Shown: one piece after another, positions 1 through 7,593 of the stretch
How positions within the stretch are numbered: position 1 is the stretch's first letter
How the letters are laid out: each line of letters starts with the position of its first letter
Origin: Opitutaceae bacterium UBA4094
GTDB lineage: Bacteria; Verrucomicrobiota; Verrucomicrobiia; Opitutales; Opitutaceae
Direction: 5' to 3'
Length of the DNA stretch: 12,229 nt
Assembly: GCA_002382525.1 (NCBI GenBank)
Contig: DFYA01000304.1
Span: forward strand, 1,684 to 13,912
Program-made: the position numbers and the translations under genes
The notes under the pieces: model-generated
Told to the model about the DNA's origin: nothing
Databases searched by the model: none
What the model saw: only the letters and a program-made list of their open reading frames with translations

Positions 1-662
1 GTGCCGAGTGTGGCGGTGGACGCGTGTTCAGGCGCGTGACGCTCGCCGGTTTGCGCGCGACTTTCGGTGCCGATGCGCCAACCGCAACCGGCAAGATCGG
101 CGATGAGGCCGTCGCCGGTGCAATCGATGAAGGTCTTCGCACGGAGGATGAGCGTTGTCTCCGCTCCGCCCACACGTGCCACGGCGGCGGCGATACGCGG
201 GCGCGGCGCGCAGGCCGGGCGGTGCCACCAGCCTTGGCTGGCGTCCGGCTCGGGACGTCGCGGTTGATCGTTCACCGCGCTCAGGTCGTCCTCACCGAGG
301 AGCAGGTCGAACACGCCGGTGTTCAGGTGGAGTGTGAGGTTGGTCTCGCGATGGGCGAAATCGTAGAGGACTTGGTCGAAGACCGAGTTGGTCCAGCCGT
401 TCTCGTTGATCTCTTCGTGATTGCGGGCGCGTTCTTCTGCGAGAAGTTCACTGATGATGCCGGATTCACGGGCATAGGCGTGGAATGCGGCCGCGCCGTG
501 AACGGTGATGCGAACCTCCGAGGAGGCATTGCCGCCGAGCACAGGGCGATCTTGCACCAAGCAGGCACGAAGGCCTTGGCGCGCGGCCGCGAGCGCGGCG
601 CAAAAACCGGCGAGTCCGCCTCCGCAAACCACGACGTCGTGAGATTCGATTAGCGTAGGCAT
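1..662 (-). CDS. FAD-dependent oxidoreductase, N-terminal part (runs off left edge)
   Basis: The minus strand is open from an ATG at 662 to the window edge, about 220 codons with no stop. Residues about 9-25 read VVVCGGGLAGFCAALAA, a dinucleotide-binding Rossmann motif with the usual hydrophobic strand before GGG-x-AG. It continues with an LGGNASSE-type FAD contact (about 43-50). A second segment, FIDCTGDGLIADLAG, is the late FAD-binding motif (D-x-TGDG) seen in the PF12831 FAD-dependent oxidoreductase family. The absence of a signal peptide suggests a cytoplasmic enzyme. An in-frame upstream ATG at 701 would add 13 residues; 662 is preferred because it puts the Rossmann strand close to the N-terminus, but neither start has a good ribosome binding site. 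It is divergent from the AraC gene beside a glycosidase cluster, so oxidation of a sugar or related metabolite is a reasonable inference. The substrate is not readable, and the C-terminal half lies outside the window. Confidence 0.85.
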   Translation of the reverse strand, partial: MPTLIESHDVVVCGGGLAGFCAALAAARQGLRACLVQDRPVLGGNASSEVRITVHGAAAFHAYARESGIISELLAEERARNHEEINENGWTNSVFDQVLYDFAHRETNLTLHLNTGVFDLLLGEDDLSAVNDQPRRPEPDASQGWWHRPACAPRPRIAAAVARVGGAETTLILRAKTFIDCTGDGLIADLAGCGWRIGTESRAQTGERHAPEHASTATLG

Positions 663-794
663 GGGGTGGGGACGCTTGGGGGTTTCATGAGAGTTGAGCA
701 TAACGGAAGGACGGACGGACGTCTTATCCCGGGGTGATCAAAAACTTGTCTGAATCCAACTTCACAAAAGGGATTGGATCGGCATCGTGCCAAT

Positions 795-1700
795 ATGCCC
801 CGGCGACTTTCGAATGCTTCTCGCTCCGTTCGCGTGGCGTTCGCCCGGCCGACGCCGGGTGATAATCCGCCGGTGGCGCAAGCGTTGAAAAACGGTTCGT
901 TCTACGTGCTCCATCGACAGGCTCATCGGGCCATGCCGGTGCACACCCAGCCAGGGATGGAGTTGCATGTCACGGTGGCGGGGAACGGCGTGTTCAACGT
1001 CGGCGGGCGACGCTACGCGCAGGCGCCGGGGAGGGGATTACTGCTTCGAGGTGAACAAGCGCACCGCTTGGAGAAGACCGGCGACCTGGCGTTGCGTCGT
1101 CACGTCGTCTGTTTTGATCCCGCTTTGCTCTCCGCCCAGCTCGGCAAAGTGGAGTTGCTCGCGATGGACTGGGTCCCAAAACGGGGCGGCTTTGCATTCA
1201 TGCTCGGTGAGCAGGATTTTGCGCGCGTGGACATGCTGGTGCGGAGTCTGCGCTTTGAGACAACGGTGCGTCCGCGCGGGTGGGAAGGCGTGGCCGTAGG
1301 CGGGCTTTTGCAGATCCTCGCGATGGTGCGGCGACGCGAGACAGCGGGATTGGTCGCCCGGAAGGGTCGAGCGGATCTTCTCGACGAAGCCTGTGCGCAC
1401 GTGCGGTCCAATCTTGGAGAGAGGCTCAAGCTGGCGGAGGTGGCGGCGGTGTTGGAGGTGTCCGCGGAACACCTCGCGCGCACGTTTCGCAAGCATCTCG
1501 GCATGGCCTTCGGGAGCTATGTAATGGCCGAACGCGTCGCGGCGGCCCGGGACCTGTTCAACGGCGGCGGCACGCTGAGCACGACTGACATCGCGTTTTC
1601 CACCGGCTTTCAGTCGCTGGCGCACTTTAGCCGAGTGTTTAAGGCGCACACCGGCTTGGCCCCCCGAAACTACCGGTCGGGCTATGTCCCGAAAGCGTAG
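795..1700 (+). CDS. AraC-family transcriptional regulator with N-terminal cupin-like sensor domain
   Basis: This 301-residue protein has the two-part AraC layout. Residues about 45-110 form a small beta-rich sensing domain (HTQPGMELHVTVAGNG through LLLRGEQAHRLEK), typical of the AraC ligand-binding cupin. Residues about 200-295 carry the two helix-turn-helix units: LKLAEVAAVLEVSAEHLART, then the family signature DIAFSTGFQSLAHFSRVFK followed by TGLAPRNYR. Such proteins usually activate sugar-use genes on binding a carbohydrate. It sits between the divergent oxidoreductase and the glycosidase cluster, so it is the obvious local regulator. A TTG at 774 in the same frame lies directly behind AAAAGGGA, too close for normal initiation; the ATG at 795 was chosen but the start is uncertain by seven codons. 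The ligand cannot be told from sequence. Confidence 0.92.
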   Translation: MPRRLSNASRSVRVAFARPTPGDNPPVAQALKNGSFYVLHRQAHRAMPVHTQPGMELHVTVAGNGVFNVGGRRYAQAPGRGLLLRGEQAHRLEKTGDLALRRHVVCFDPALLSAQLGKVELLAMDWVPKRGGFAFMLGEQDFARVDMLVRSLRFETTVRPRGWEGVAVGGLLQILAMVRRRETAGLVARKGRADLLDEACAHVRSNLGERLKLAEVAAVLEVSAEHLARTFRKHLGMAFGSYVMAERVAAARDLFNGGGTLSTTDIAFSTGFQSLAHFSRVFKAHTGLAPRNYRSGYVPKA

Positions 1701-1734
1701 CAGATAGCCGTTACCAACGGCGCGCCTGATGAGT

Positions 1735-1785
1735 GCGCACCGACTGTGCGCGGATAAATTTAGCTTTGACACGAACCCAGCGCAC
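1735..1785. promoter_or_regulatory. Candidate operator: three GCGCAC half-sites
   Basis: GCGCAC occurs at 1735-1740, inverted as GTGCGC at 1746-1751 (a 6-bp inverted repeat with a 5-base spacer), and again in direct orientation at 1780-1785. The third copy falls between the TTGACA box and the likely -10 region of the glycosidase promoter, where a bound protein would affect polymerase. The first pair could also form a small hairpin after the AraC stop, but no T-run follows. Its role as an operator for the AraC protein or another regulator is inference. Confidence 0.35.
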
Positions 1786-1795
1786 ATATTACTAA
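1766..1795 (+). promoter_or_regulatory. Candidate sigma-70-type promoter for the glycosidase cluster
   Basis: A perfect TTGACA -35 box lies at 1766-1771. Possible -10 hexamers are TACTAA at 1790-1795 (18-bp spacer) or TATTAC at 1787-1792 (15-bp spacer); both are imperfect. Transcription would begin around 1799-1803, only some 6-15 bases before the ATGs at 1809 or 1815, so the leader would be very short. That fits the absence of a Shine-Dalgarno sequence in front of the gene. The weak -10 would fit a promoter needing an activator. Confidence 0.45.
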
Positions 1796-1806
1796 TTATT
1801 ACTAAT
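1787..1806 (+). repeat. Perfect 10-bp tandem direct repeat next to the start codon
   Basis: TATTACTAAT is present twice back to back at 1787-1796 and 1797-1806, two bases before the ATG at 1809. It is entirely A/T except for one C per unit, in an otherwise GC-rich region. The 10-bp period is about one helical turn. It overlaps the probable -10 and transcription start, so it may be a melting region or a paired binding site. Confidence 0.8.
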
Positions 1807-1808
1807 AA

Positions 1809-3182
1809 ATGGTTATGTCTGTGAGCTCCCCAATCGTCGCCAAATCTGCCGCACGTGCGCGATCTCCTCACCGCTTGCGCGGGATGCTCGTCGGGATAGT
1901 CGCGGGTGCCTGCTCGGTGGGTTTCGCGAATGCAGCGCCCACCAAACCCCTTCTCCGCGATTTCATGGGGGTTAACGGGCATTATCATTTTCGCCCGGCG
2001 CTCTATCGCCCGACGTGCGAGCTGGTGCGAAACTATCATCCGATGCCGTGGGATTTGCCCGGCGATACATCGAGGCTTCCGGCGTTTCCTCGGTCAGCGC
2101 AGAAGATCGACGGGCCGGACGTGGTGGATTGGGGCCAAGTTTACGGTTCTTGGAAGAAGGCGGGCTACCGCATCGATGCGTCGCTGCAGTTCGATTCCAT
2201 CAGGCCCGACAGATGGACGGACCTCCCTCGCGATCTTTACGCGTATGGGAAGGAGTTCGCGAAAACGTTTGGTCCGTCGTCGGCGTTGAATCTGGTGGAG
2301 TCCGCGGAGATCGGAAACGAGCCGGTGAACTACGACGATGCGGAGTATCGCAGGGTATTCGAGCACCTCGCTAAAGGCCTGCGTGCCGGGGATCCGAAGC
2401 TTAAAATCATCACGAGCGCCGCCGCCGCTCTTCAGCCGGATAAATACTCTAAGAGCGTAAAAACGTTCCAAGGACTCGAGGCGCTCTATGACGTGCTCAA
2501 CATCCACACGTATTCGTTGATTGAGGGCTGGCCCACGTGGCGCCGTGTGTATCCGGAAAGTCCCGACATTCCTTATCTGCAAGTCATCGAAGAGATGGCG
2601 GCGTGGCGCGACCGCCACGCGCCTGGCAAGGAAATCTGGGTCACCGAGTTTGGTTATGACGCCAGCACAAAACCGGCGCCGACGTCCGGCAACTTCTCGA
2701 AGTGGGTCGATTCGAGCGATGTCGAACAGGCGCAGTGGATCGTGCGCTCGTTCCTGCTGTTCTCCGCGCTGCCGGTGGAGCGAGCCTATGTCTATTACTA
2801 CGACGACAAGGATCAGCCGTCCTTTCATGCGTCGTCCGGGCTCACGCGGAACTTTCAGCCGAAGCCCTCGTTCTGGGCGATGGCGCATTTGTATCAGACG
2901 CTTGGCGACCACCGTTTTTCCCGAGTCGTAAGCGCGAAAAAGGACGAACTTTATGTTTACGAATTCGTGAATCCAGCGCGCCCAAAGCATCCGGTGTGGG
3001 TGCTCTGGTCGCCCACCGGATCTCAACGTGAAGCTGGGGAAACGATCCCGGTGAACGGTGCGCCCGTCCGTGCGGAGCGGATGCCGCTCGTATCGGGCGA
3101 GGCGGAGGAGGTCCGCTTCGAGGTTGGCGGAGGCACCGTGCGTCTGCCGGTTGGGGAAAGCCCCGTTTATCTTTTCTTCTAG
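1809..3182 (+). CDS. Secreted glycoside hydrolase, clan GH-A-like TIM barrel (GH39/GH5-like), specificity unknown
   Basis: The 457-residue protein begins with an arginine-rich n-region and a hydrophobic segment (MLVGIVAGACSVGFANA, about 26-42), a secretion signal probably cut after ANA. The barrel follows. Two glutamates sit as in clan GH-A retaining enzymes: E171 in EIGNEPVNY (acid/base after Asn, end of strand 4) and E280 in EIWVTEFGYD (nucleophile, strand 7). NIHTYS at about 231-236 resembles the strand-6 active-site loop. After about residue 385 a beta-rich tail fits the C-terminal sandwich common in GH39-like enzymes. It probably cleaves a beta-linked polysaccharide outside the cytoplasm. 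Family assignment is uncertain; the N-terminal part matches no subfamily I can name. The ATG at 1809 was taken; 1815 is also possible. It is the first gene of the plus-strand cluster, 59 bp before the GH30 gene. Confidence 0.85.
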   Translation: MVMSVSSPIVAKSAARARSPHRLRGMLVGIVAGACSVGFANAAPTKPLLRDFMGVNGHYHFRPALYRPTCELVRNYHPMPWDLPGDTSRLPAFPRSAQKIDGPDVVDWGQVYGSWKKAGYRIDASLQFDSIRPDRWTDLPRDLYAYGKEFAKTFGPSSALNLVESAEIGNEPVNYDDAEYRRVFEHLAKGLRAGDPKLKIITSAAAALQPDKYSKSVKTFQGLEALYDVLNIHTYSLIEGWPTWRRVYPESPDIPYLQVIEEMAAWRDRHAPGKEIWVTEFGYDASTKPAPTSGNFSKWVDSSDVEQAQWIVRSFLLFSALPVERAYVYYYDDKDQPSFHASSGLTRNFQPKPSFWAMAHLYQTLGDHRFSRVVSAKKDELYVYEFVNPARPKHPVWVLWSPTGSQREAGETIPVNGAPVRAERMPLVSGEAEEVRFEVGGGTVRLPVGESPVYLFF

Positions 3183-3241
3183 CCCATTCTTTCCCCTCTC
3201 CGAGGCGCTTCAGCGCTTCGTCACCCCAAACGTATACCCCA

Positions 3242-6200
3242 ATGAAAGCCATAAACCGATACCTCGGTCTGGTCGGGACGCTGCTCGTCGGCGTGCTCAC
3301 CTGTTCCGCTATCCGGGCCCAGACGCCCTATAATCTCACCGTCCACGCCGGTGAAAAACGTCAGACATTTGCCGGCTTTGGCGCGAGCCAAGCCACGACG
3401 ACTTGGAGTAACCCACCACAGCCGTTCCGCGATCAAATGGCCGACTTGGTCTATCGCGACCTCGGCATGAATACCTTTCGCATGTGGATCAGCTGTGATC
3501 ACACGCAAACCGTGTCGTCGATGGTTGCGGAGTTTCACACCCGCTACATCGCCACCGGCGCGATCGCCGGCGTAAAGGCGCGCGGCGTGGACACGCTGTT
3601 GTTGGCACCTTGTCGGAGTGCGCCGGTGTATCACTGGACCACCGCGCCGACTGAACCGATGTCCGTTTATGCGGATCGTCTCGCGGAAGTGATCGCGCAG
3701 ATTGAACTCACGTATGGCATTCAGATCGACGCGACAGGCGTCGCCAACGAGCCCGGTGCTTGGACGACCCAGCACATGGTGGACGCCGTGAACGCCCTCC
3801 GTCCGGCCTTGGATGCACGTGGTCTGAAAAATGTGAAGATCATCGCACCTGAAACGTCCAACGGGGGCGCTAATATGGTGCTCCACCTAGACGCCATGTT
3901 TCACAACGGCGACGCGTGGCGCAATCTATCGGGCATGGCACATCACTCCTACAACTGGTCGTTGGCCGACCGTCGGCAATGGGATATTAAACGCGACAAA
4001 GAGTGGTGGATGACCGAGTGCTCCGACGGCGGTGCCGAAACCCCAGAGGACGAAAATCGCGCCAGCACCGTGCTCGCTCGCTTCATGAGCGACCTGAACA
4101 CCGGCGTGGACCGCTGGATCTACTTCCAAGGCTTCAGCACGCACACGGACGTTTCGACCTACAACAACTCCCATGCGTTTCTCGCCATCCATGACCAAGC
4201 GACGCAGAGCATCGTGGTCTATCTGCGCTACTATTATCTGAAGCAGGCGCTCGAAACGATTAGGACGGGCGCTGTGGTTCGTTACATGACCAGTGCGACT
4301 GAGGGAGGCATGCACTCCTATGCAAACTTGAGCCCGCGGATTAACGCCGCCGCCGCCGTCAATCCCGACGGCAGTTGGGGTGTCAACATCGTCAACGCCA
4401 CCGGGATCGATGGACTGCCCGCGAGCACCACCAACCTGTTTCATCCGGCTGAAAACTTCAATGTGACCGTGACCATTCAGGAACTGGCGTCGACACCCAG
4501 CAAGGTGTTCACCGTGTGGCGTAGCAAAGCCAACAGCCACATCGTCAACTCCGGCAGCGTCACCTTCGTGAACGGCGTTGGCACCGTGACCGTCAATTCG
4601 CGTGAACTCGTGAGCCTGCGGTCCGCTGCGACCGCCCCCGCCGTTCCGGTCGCGCCATTGAACCTCGTTGCCAGTCTGGAGAACAACGCGCCGGTGACGC
4701 TCACCTGGGCCAATTCGATCGGTGCGAATAGCTGGATCGTCAAACGCAGGACCGGGAGCAGCGGTTCCTTCTCCCCGATCGCTACGACCGGTGCGACGCG
4801 GTATACCGATACTCTCGCGACTCCCGGCACGATCTACAACTATGTCGTCTCCGCCGTGAACGCCTTGGGTGAAAGTGCCAACTCCGCGGTCGTCGCCACG
4901 CCTTCGGGGGCTTACGGTTTCGTCAACCAAGACATTGGTTCGGTAGGCGCGGCTGGTTACATGACCACCCCTTCACCGGGCGTCTATGCGCTCTCCGGCT
5001 CAGGAGATAAGCTCAATGGTTTAGATGACGGGTTTAACTACTCGTATGTCAAAATGTCCGGTGACGGCACCTTCATCGCACGAGTCGCTTCGACTACGCC
5101 GGTTCCCGGCGCGTCGGGATTCCGTGCGGGGATCATGATGCGAGATCGGCTCACGTCGAACTCTCCCATGTATGGGATCACCTTTGCACCGTATAGCGCG
5201 ACGGTCCGCACACACGAACGTGCGTTTCCTTTCGGTCACGGCGTGCTTGGGGCTCTCAACAACATGGCGGGGCCGGTATGGATGAAGCTCACGCGCAGCG
5301 GCGGAACGCTGACGGCCTCGGTATCATCCGATGGCACGACGTGGACGGAGATCGGGACCAGCACCCACAAGATGTTTAGCGACTACTACGTCGGCCTGGC
5401 GGTTTGCTCCCACAATAACAGCATCAGTGGGACCGCGACGTTTGATAACGTCTCGTTTGCTCCGCAGGCGCCGATCGGTCTCAAGGCCTCGGCAACCGTC
5501 AGCACCGTCACGTTGAACTGGCAGCCGGTCTTCGGCGTCACCGGTTACAAGGTGAAACGTGCGACGACCAAGGGCGGCCCTTACACCACGATTGCCACGC
5601 CCACAGGAACGAGCTTCACCGACACCACGGCGACCGCACCGATGCCGTATTTCTACGTCGTCTCGTCCACCAGCGCCTCCGGCGAAAGTGTGAACTCCGA
5701 GGAAGTTCGCGGCGACACCGTTGCGTGGTGGGATTTCTCACGTGAGACCGGTGAACGCGTTGCTGACCGCCGTTTGGGCGGTATCCCGCTCAAACCGAAC
5801 GTCGGCGTATCCATGAAATGGGCACAAGAAGGGCTTGCCGGCTCCGTGAGATTCGACGGCACGCTCCGCCTCAACCCGGCGTTCGCCGCTCCGACCATTG
5901 TGTTGCCGAACGGCAAGGTGGCGGCCGAGGCGTGGATCAAGGTGGATCCTGCTCAAATCGGCGCGAAGACGCTTGGCGTGCTTCAATACGGTAACGTGAG
6001 TTCCAACGGCTTCCGCATCGTGGTGGAGCAGAACCGTAAGCTGTCGTGGCTGGTGCAAAACGGCTCCTCGGAGAAACGCGTGCAATCCACCGCATTGATC
6101 AACGGTGGAGTCTGGACCCACGTCGCCGGCACCTACGACGGCGCCAACATGAAGGTGTATATCAACGGCGTGCTTCAAGGCACGCTGGCTCTTACCGGCG

Positions 6201-6331
6201 GTGTTCCGCAGCCGGCGGACAACAGCCAGCTGTTTGTGGGCTACATCAGTTCGGGGTCCCTGCCTTTCTTCTACGGCGAGATCCGCTCAGTGCGCATCCA
6301 CAGCAAACCGTTCATCACCTACGATCCCTGA
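3242..6331 (+). CDS. Secreted modular GH30-family glycoside hydrolase with FN3, ConA-like and LamG-type domains
   Basis: A signal peptide ends near residue 26 (cut likely at IRA/QTP). The catalytic part covers about 30-460: GEKRQTFAGFGAS is a typical GH30 opening, E170 in VANEPGAW is the acid/base, and E259 in WWMTECSDG is the nucleophile; a beta domain wraps up this part. Modules follow: a fibronectin type III domain (about 468-554), a DUF1349-like ConA-type beta-sandwich (about 560-740, with GFRAGIMMRD and FDNVSFAP), a second FN3 (about 741-823), and a LamG/ConA-type lectin domain (about 826-1025, with WTHVAGTYDGANMKVYINGV). GH30 includes xylanases, glucosidases, fucosidases and galactanases. 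The extra modules probably bind polysaccharide. No clear Shine-Dalgarno precedes ATG 3242, and a small 6-bp hairpin (3203-3218) lies in the 59-bp gap upstream. Family is confident; exact substrate is not. Confidence 0.9.
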   Translation: MKAINRYLGLVGTLLVGVLTCSAIRAQTPYNLTVHAGEKRQTFAGFGASQATTTWSNPPQPFRDQMADLVYRDLGMNTFRMWISCDHTQTVSSMVAEFHTRYIATGAIAGVKARGVDTLLLAPCRSAPVYHWTTAPTEPMSVYADRLAEVIAQIELTYGIQIDATGVANEPGAWTTQHMVDAVNALRPALDARGLKNVKIIAPETSNGGANMVLHLDAMFHNGDAWRNLSGMAHHSYNWSLADRRQWDIKRDKEWWMTECSDGGAETPEDENRASTVLARFMSDLNTGVDRWIYFQGFSTHTDVSTYNNSHAFLAIHDQATQSIVVYLRYYYLKQALETIRTGAVVRYMTSATEGGMHSYANLSPRINAAAAVNPDGSWGVNIVNATGIDGLPASTTNLFHPAENFNVTVTIQELASTPSKVFTVWRSKANSHIVNSGSVTFVNGVGTVTVNSRELVSLRSAATAPAVPVAPLNLVASLENNAPVTLTWANSIGANSWIVKRRTGSSGSFSPIATTGATRYTDTLATPGTIYNYVVSAVNALGESANSAVVATPSGAYGFVNQDIGSVGAAGYMTTPSPGVYALSGSGDKLNGLDDGFNYSYVKMSGDGTFIARVASTTPVPGASGFRAGIMMRDRLTSNSPMYGITFAPYSATVRTHERAFPFGHGVLGALNNMAGPVWMKLTRSGGTLTASVSSDGTTWTEIGTSTHKMFSDYYVGLAVCSHNNSISGTATFDNVSFAPQAPIGLKASATVSTVTLNWQPVFGVTGYKVKRATTKGGPYTTIATPTGTSFTDTTATAPMPYFYVVSSTSASGESVNSEEVRGDTVAWWDFSRETGERVADRRLGGIPLKPNVGVSMKWAQEGLAGSVRFDGTLRLNPAFAAPTIVLPNGKVAAEAWIKVDPAQIGAKTLGVLQYGNVSSNGFRIVVEQNRKLSWLVQNGSSEKRVQSTALINGGVWTHVAGTYDGANMKVYINGVLQGTLALTGGVPQPADNSQLFVGYISSGSLPFFYGEIRSVRIHSKPFITYDP

Positions 6332-6352
6332 GTCCATCACGGGTTAATCATG

Positions 6353-6383
6353 AGCCGCCGGGTCGTTGTGCGACCCGGCGGCT
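6353..6383 (+). terminator. Strong 13-bp hairpin after the GH30 gene
   Basis: Bases 6353-6365 pair perfectly with 6371-6383 around a TTGTG loop (6366-6370); the stem is very GC-rich. TCTTCCCCTTTCC follows, pyrimidine-rich but not a clean T-run. It lies 21 bases after the GH30 stop and 17 before the next start. It would act as a terminator, a partial terminator that lowers downstream expression, or an mRNA 3' stabiliser. An in-frame ATG at 6350 sits right at its base, which argues against using that start for the next gene. Confidence 0.7.
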
Positions 6384-6400
6384 TCTTCCCCTTTCCGAGT

Positions 6401-7576
6401 ATGTTTAAAACCGCCTCCTTCATCCTCGCTTTGTTCATCGCGGTCGACGCCACGCACGCAGCGGAGCCGACCCACGCGCTCGCGCGCACGGCCCAGACAG
6501 CGGCCGACTTGCCCACGTTGACGATCGCTTACTTGGGCGGCTCACTCACGTCTGGTAGCGGCGCGTCAAACGCAGCCAAGTCATCGTGGCGCGCGCAGAC
6601 CACGGAGTGGTTTCGCGGCCGTTTTCCTCACGTCAGCGTCAACGAGGTGAACGCGGGCATCGGTGGCACCGGCTCCGATCTCGGTGTGTATCGAGTGGCT
6701 GCTGACGTGATCGCACATCGCCCCGACCTGGTGTTCGTGGAATTCGCGGTGAACGACAGCGCGATGGCCGAAGGCAGACGAGATTCCGTTACTCCGGCCA
6801 TGGATGGAATTGTGCGTCAGATTTGGACCGCCAACCCCCGTGCCGACATTGTTTTCATTTATACCACGCGGCAGACCTTCGAGCCCTTCCATCAACAGGG
6901 TGAGAAACCGCCTTCCGTCGTGCTGCACCAGAAAGTAGCCAACCACTACCGCATCCCGTCCATCGATGTCGGCGCGGCGTTGTGGAAGGAGAAACAAGCC
7001 TCCGGCAAAGACTGGGCGGCGTTGCTGCCCGACAAGGTTCATCCGAACGACGAAGGCTACGCCATCTACGCCTCGGCGGTGCGCGATTTCCTCGAGGCGC
7101 AAAATTGGACGCGACGCTCGTCGGAGCCGGTGAAACTGCCGCCCTCAATGAACCCCAATGCCCCCGAACACGGGCGCTTCATTGAGGCGACAGCGCACGT
7201 AGCGGAAGGATGGGGCGTCGAAGAAGAACCTGTCGGTCGCTTCCCGCGCCGCCTCGTGTCCGAGACCTCGGGCGCGGAGCTCAAATTTCGATTCAAGGGT
7301 AATGCCATCGGCGTCTTCTGGCTCTCCGCCGACGATGCCGGCGACGTCGAGTGGTCGGTGGACGGTTCGCCGTTCACCCGGCGCACCAGCTGGAGCCCGC
7401 ACGGCGGCGCGAAGGGCCGTCCCTACAGCGCGATGTTTCACGATCCGGTGCGCGGCACTGCGCTGCCGGAAGGCGATCACGTGTTGACGCTCCGCGTCGC
7501 CCCCGAGCACGACCCGCGCTCTAAAGGCAATCGTGTGCGCATCGGCGCGTTCATCGTAAATGATCCATCCCATTGA
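6401..7576 (+). CDS. Secreted SGNH/GDSL-type hydrolase (probable carbohydrate esterase) with C-terminal beta domain
   Basis: The 391-residue protein has a signal peptide (MFKTASFILALFIAVDATHA, 1-20). SGNH blocks are all visible: nucleophile S48 in YLGGSLTSGSG (GGS in place of GDS), G88 in NAGIGGTGS, N119 in VEFAVNDS, and D211/H214 in DKVHPNDEGY. The family removes acyl groups, often acetyl, from sugars. Residues about 255-391 form a second, beta-rich region (FRFKGNAIGVFWLS, DVEWSVDGSPF) resembling the jelly-roll domains that accompany such esterases. The start at 6401 was chosen because it gives a clean signal peptide; the longer reading from 6350 starts in the terminator hairpin and adds a non-signal-like N-terminus. 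The next gene begins 17 bp downstream, so the two are probably co-transcribed. Acetylesterase activity on polysaccharide is inferred. Confidence 0.88.
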   Translation: MFKTASFILALFIAVDATHAAEPTHALARTAQTAADLPTLTIAYLGGSLTSGSGASNAAKSSWRAQTTEWFRGRFPHVSVNEVNAGIGGTGSDLGVYRVAADVIAHRPDLVFVEFAVNDSAMAEGRRDSVTPAMDGIVRQIWTANPRADIVFIYTTRQTFEPFHQQGEKPPSVVLHQKVANHYRIPSIDVGAALWKEKQASGKDWAALLPDKVHPNDEGYAIYASAVRDFLEAQNWTRRSSEPVKLPPSMNPNAPEHGRFIEATAHVAEGWGVEEEPVGRFPRRLVSETSGAELKFRFKGNAIGVFWLSADDAGDVEWSVDGSPFTRRTSWSPHGGAKGRPYSAMFHDPVRGTALPEGDHVLTLRVAPEHDPRSKGNRVRIGAFIVNDPSH

Positions 7577-7593
7577 TACTCGAAGTCTATTCT

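Noticed and set aside
24..653. Plus-strand open frame of 209 codons
   Set aside because: The minus strand over the same stretch encodes a clear Rossmann FAD-binding protein; the plus reading has no recognisable domain.
1038..2039. Minus-strand open frame of 333 codons
   Set aside because: It lies antisense to the AraC gene and the start of the glycosidase and runs across their intergenic promoter; arginine/histidine-rich with no domain, typical of a GC-rich shadow.
2094..3026. Minus-strand open frame of 310 codons
   Set aside because: Antisense to the GH-A-like gene, whose catalytic motifs and signal peptide are convincing; no domain on the minus strand.
3926..4930. Minus-strand open frame of 334 codons
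   Set aside because: Antisense to GH30; glycine/arginine-rich without recognisable motifs.
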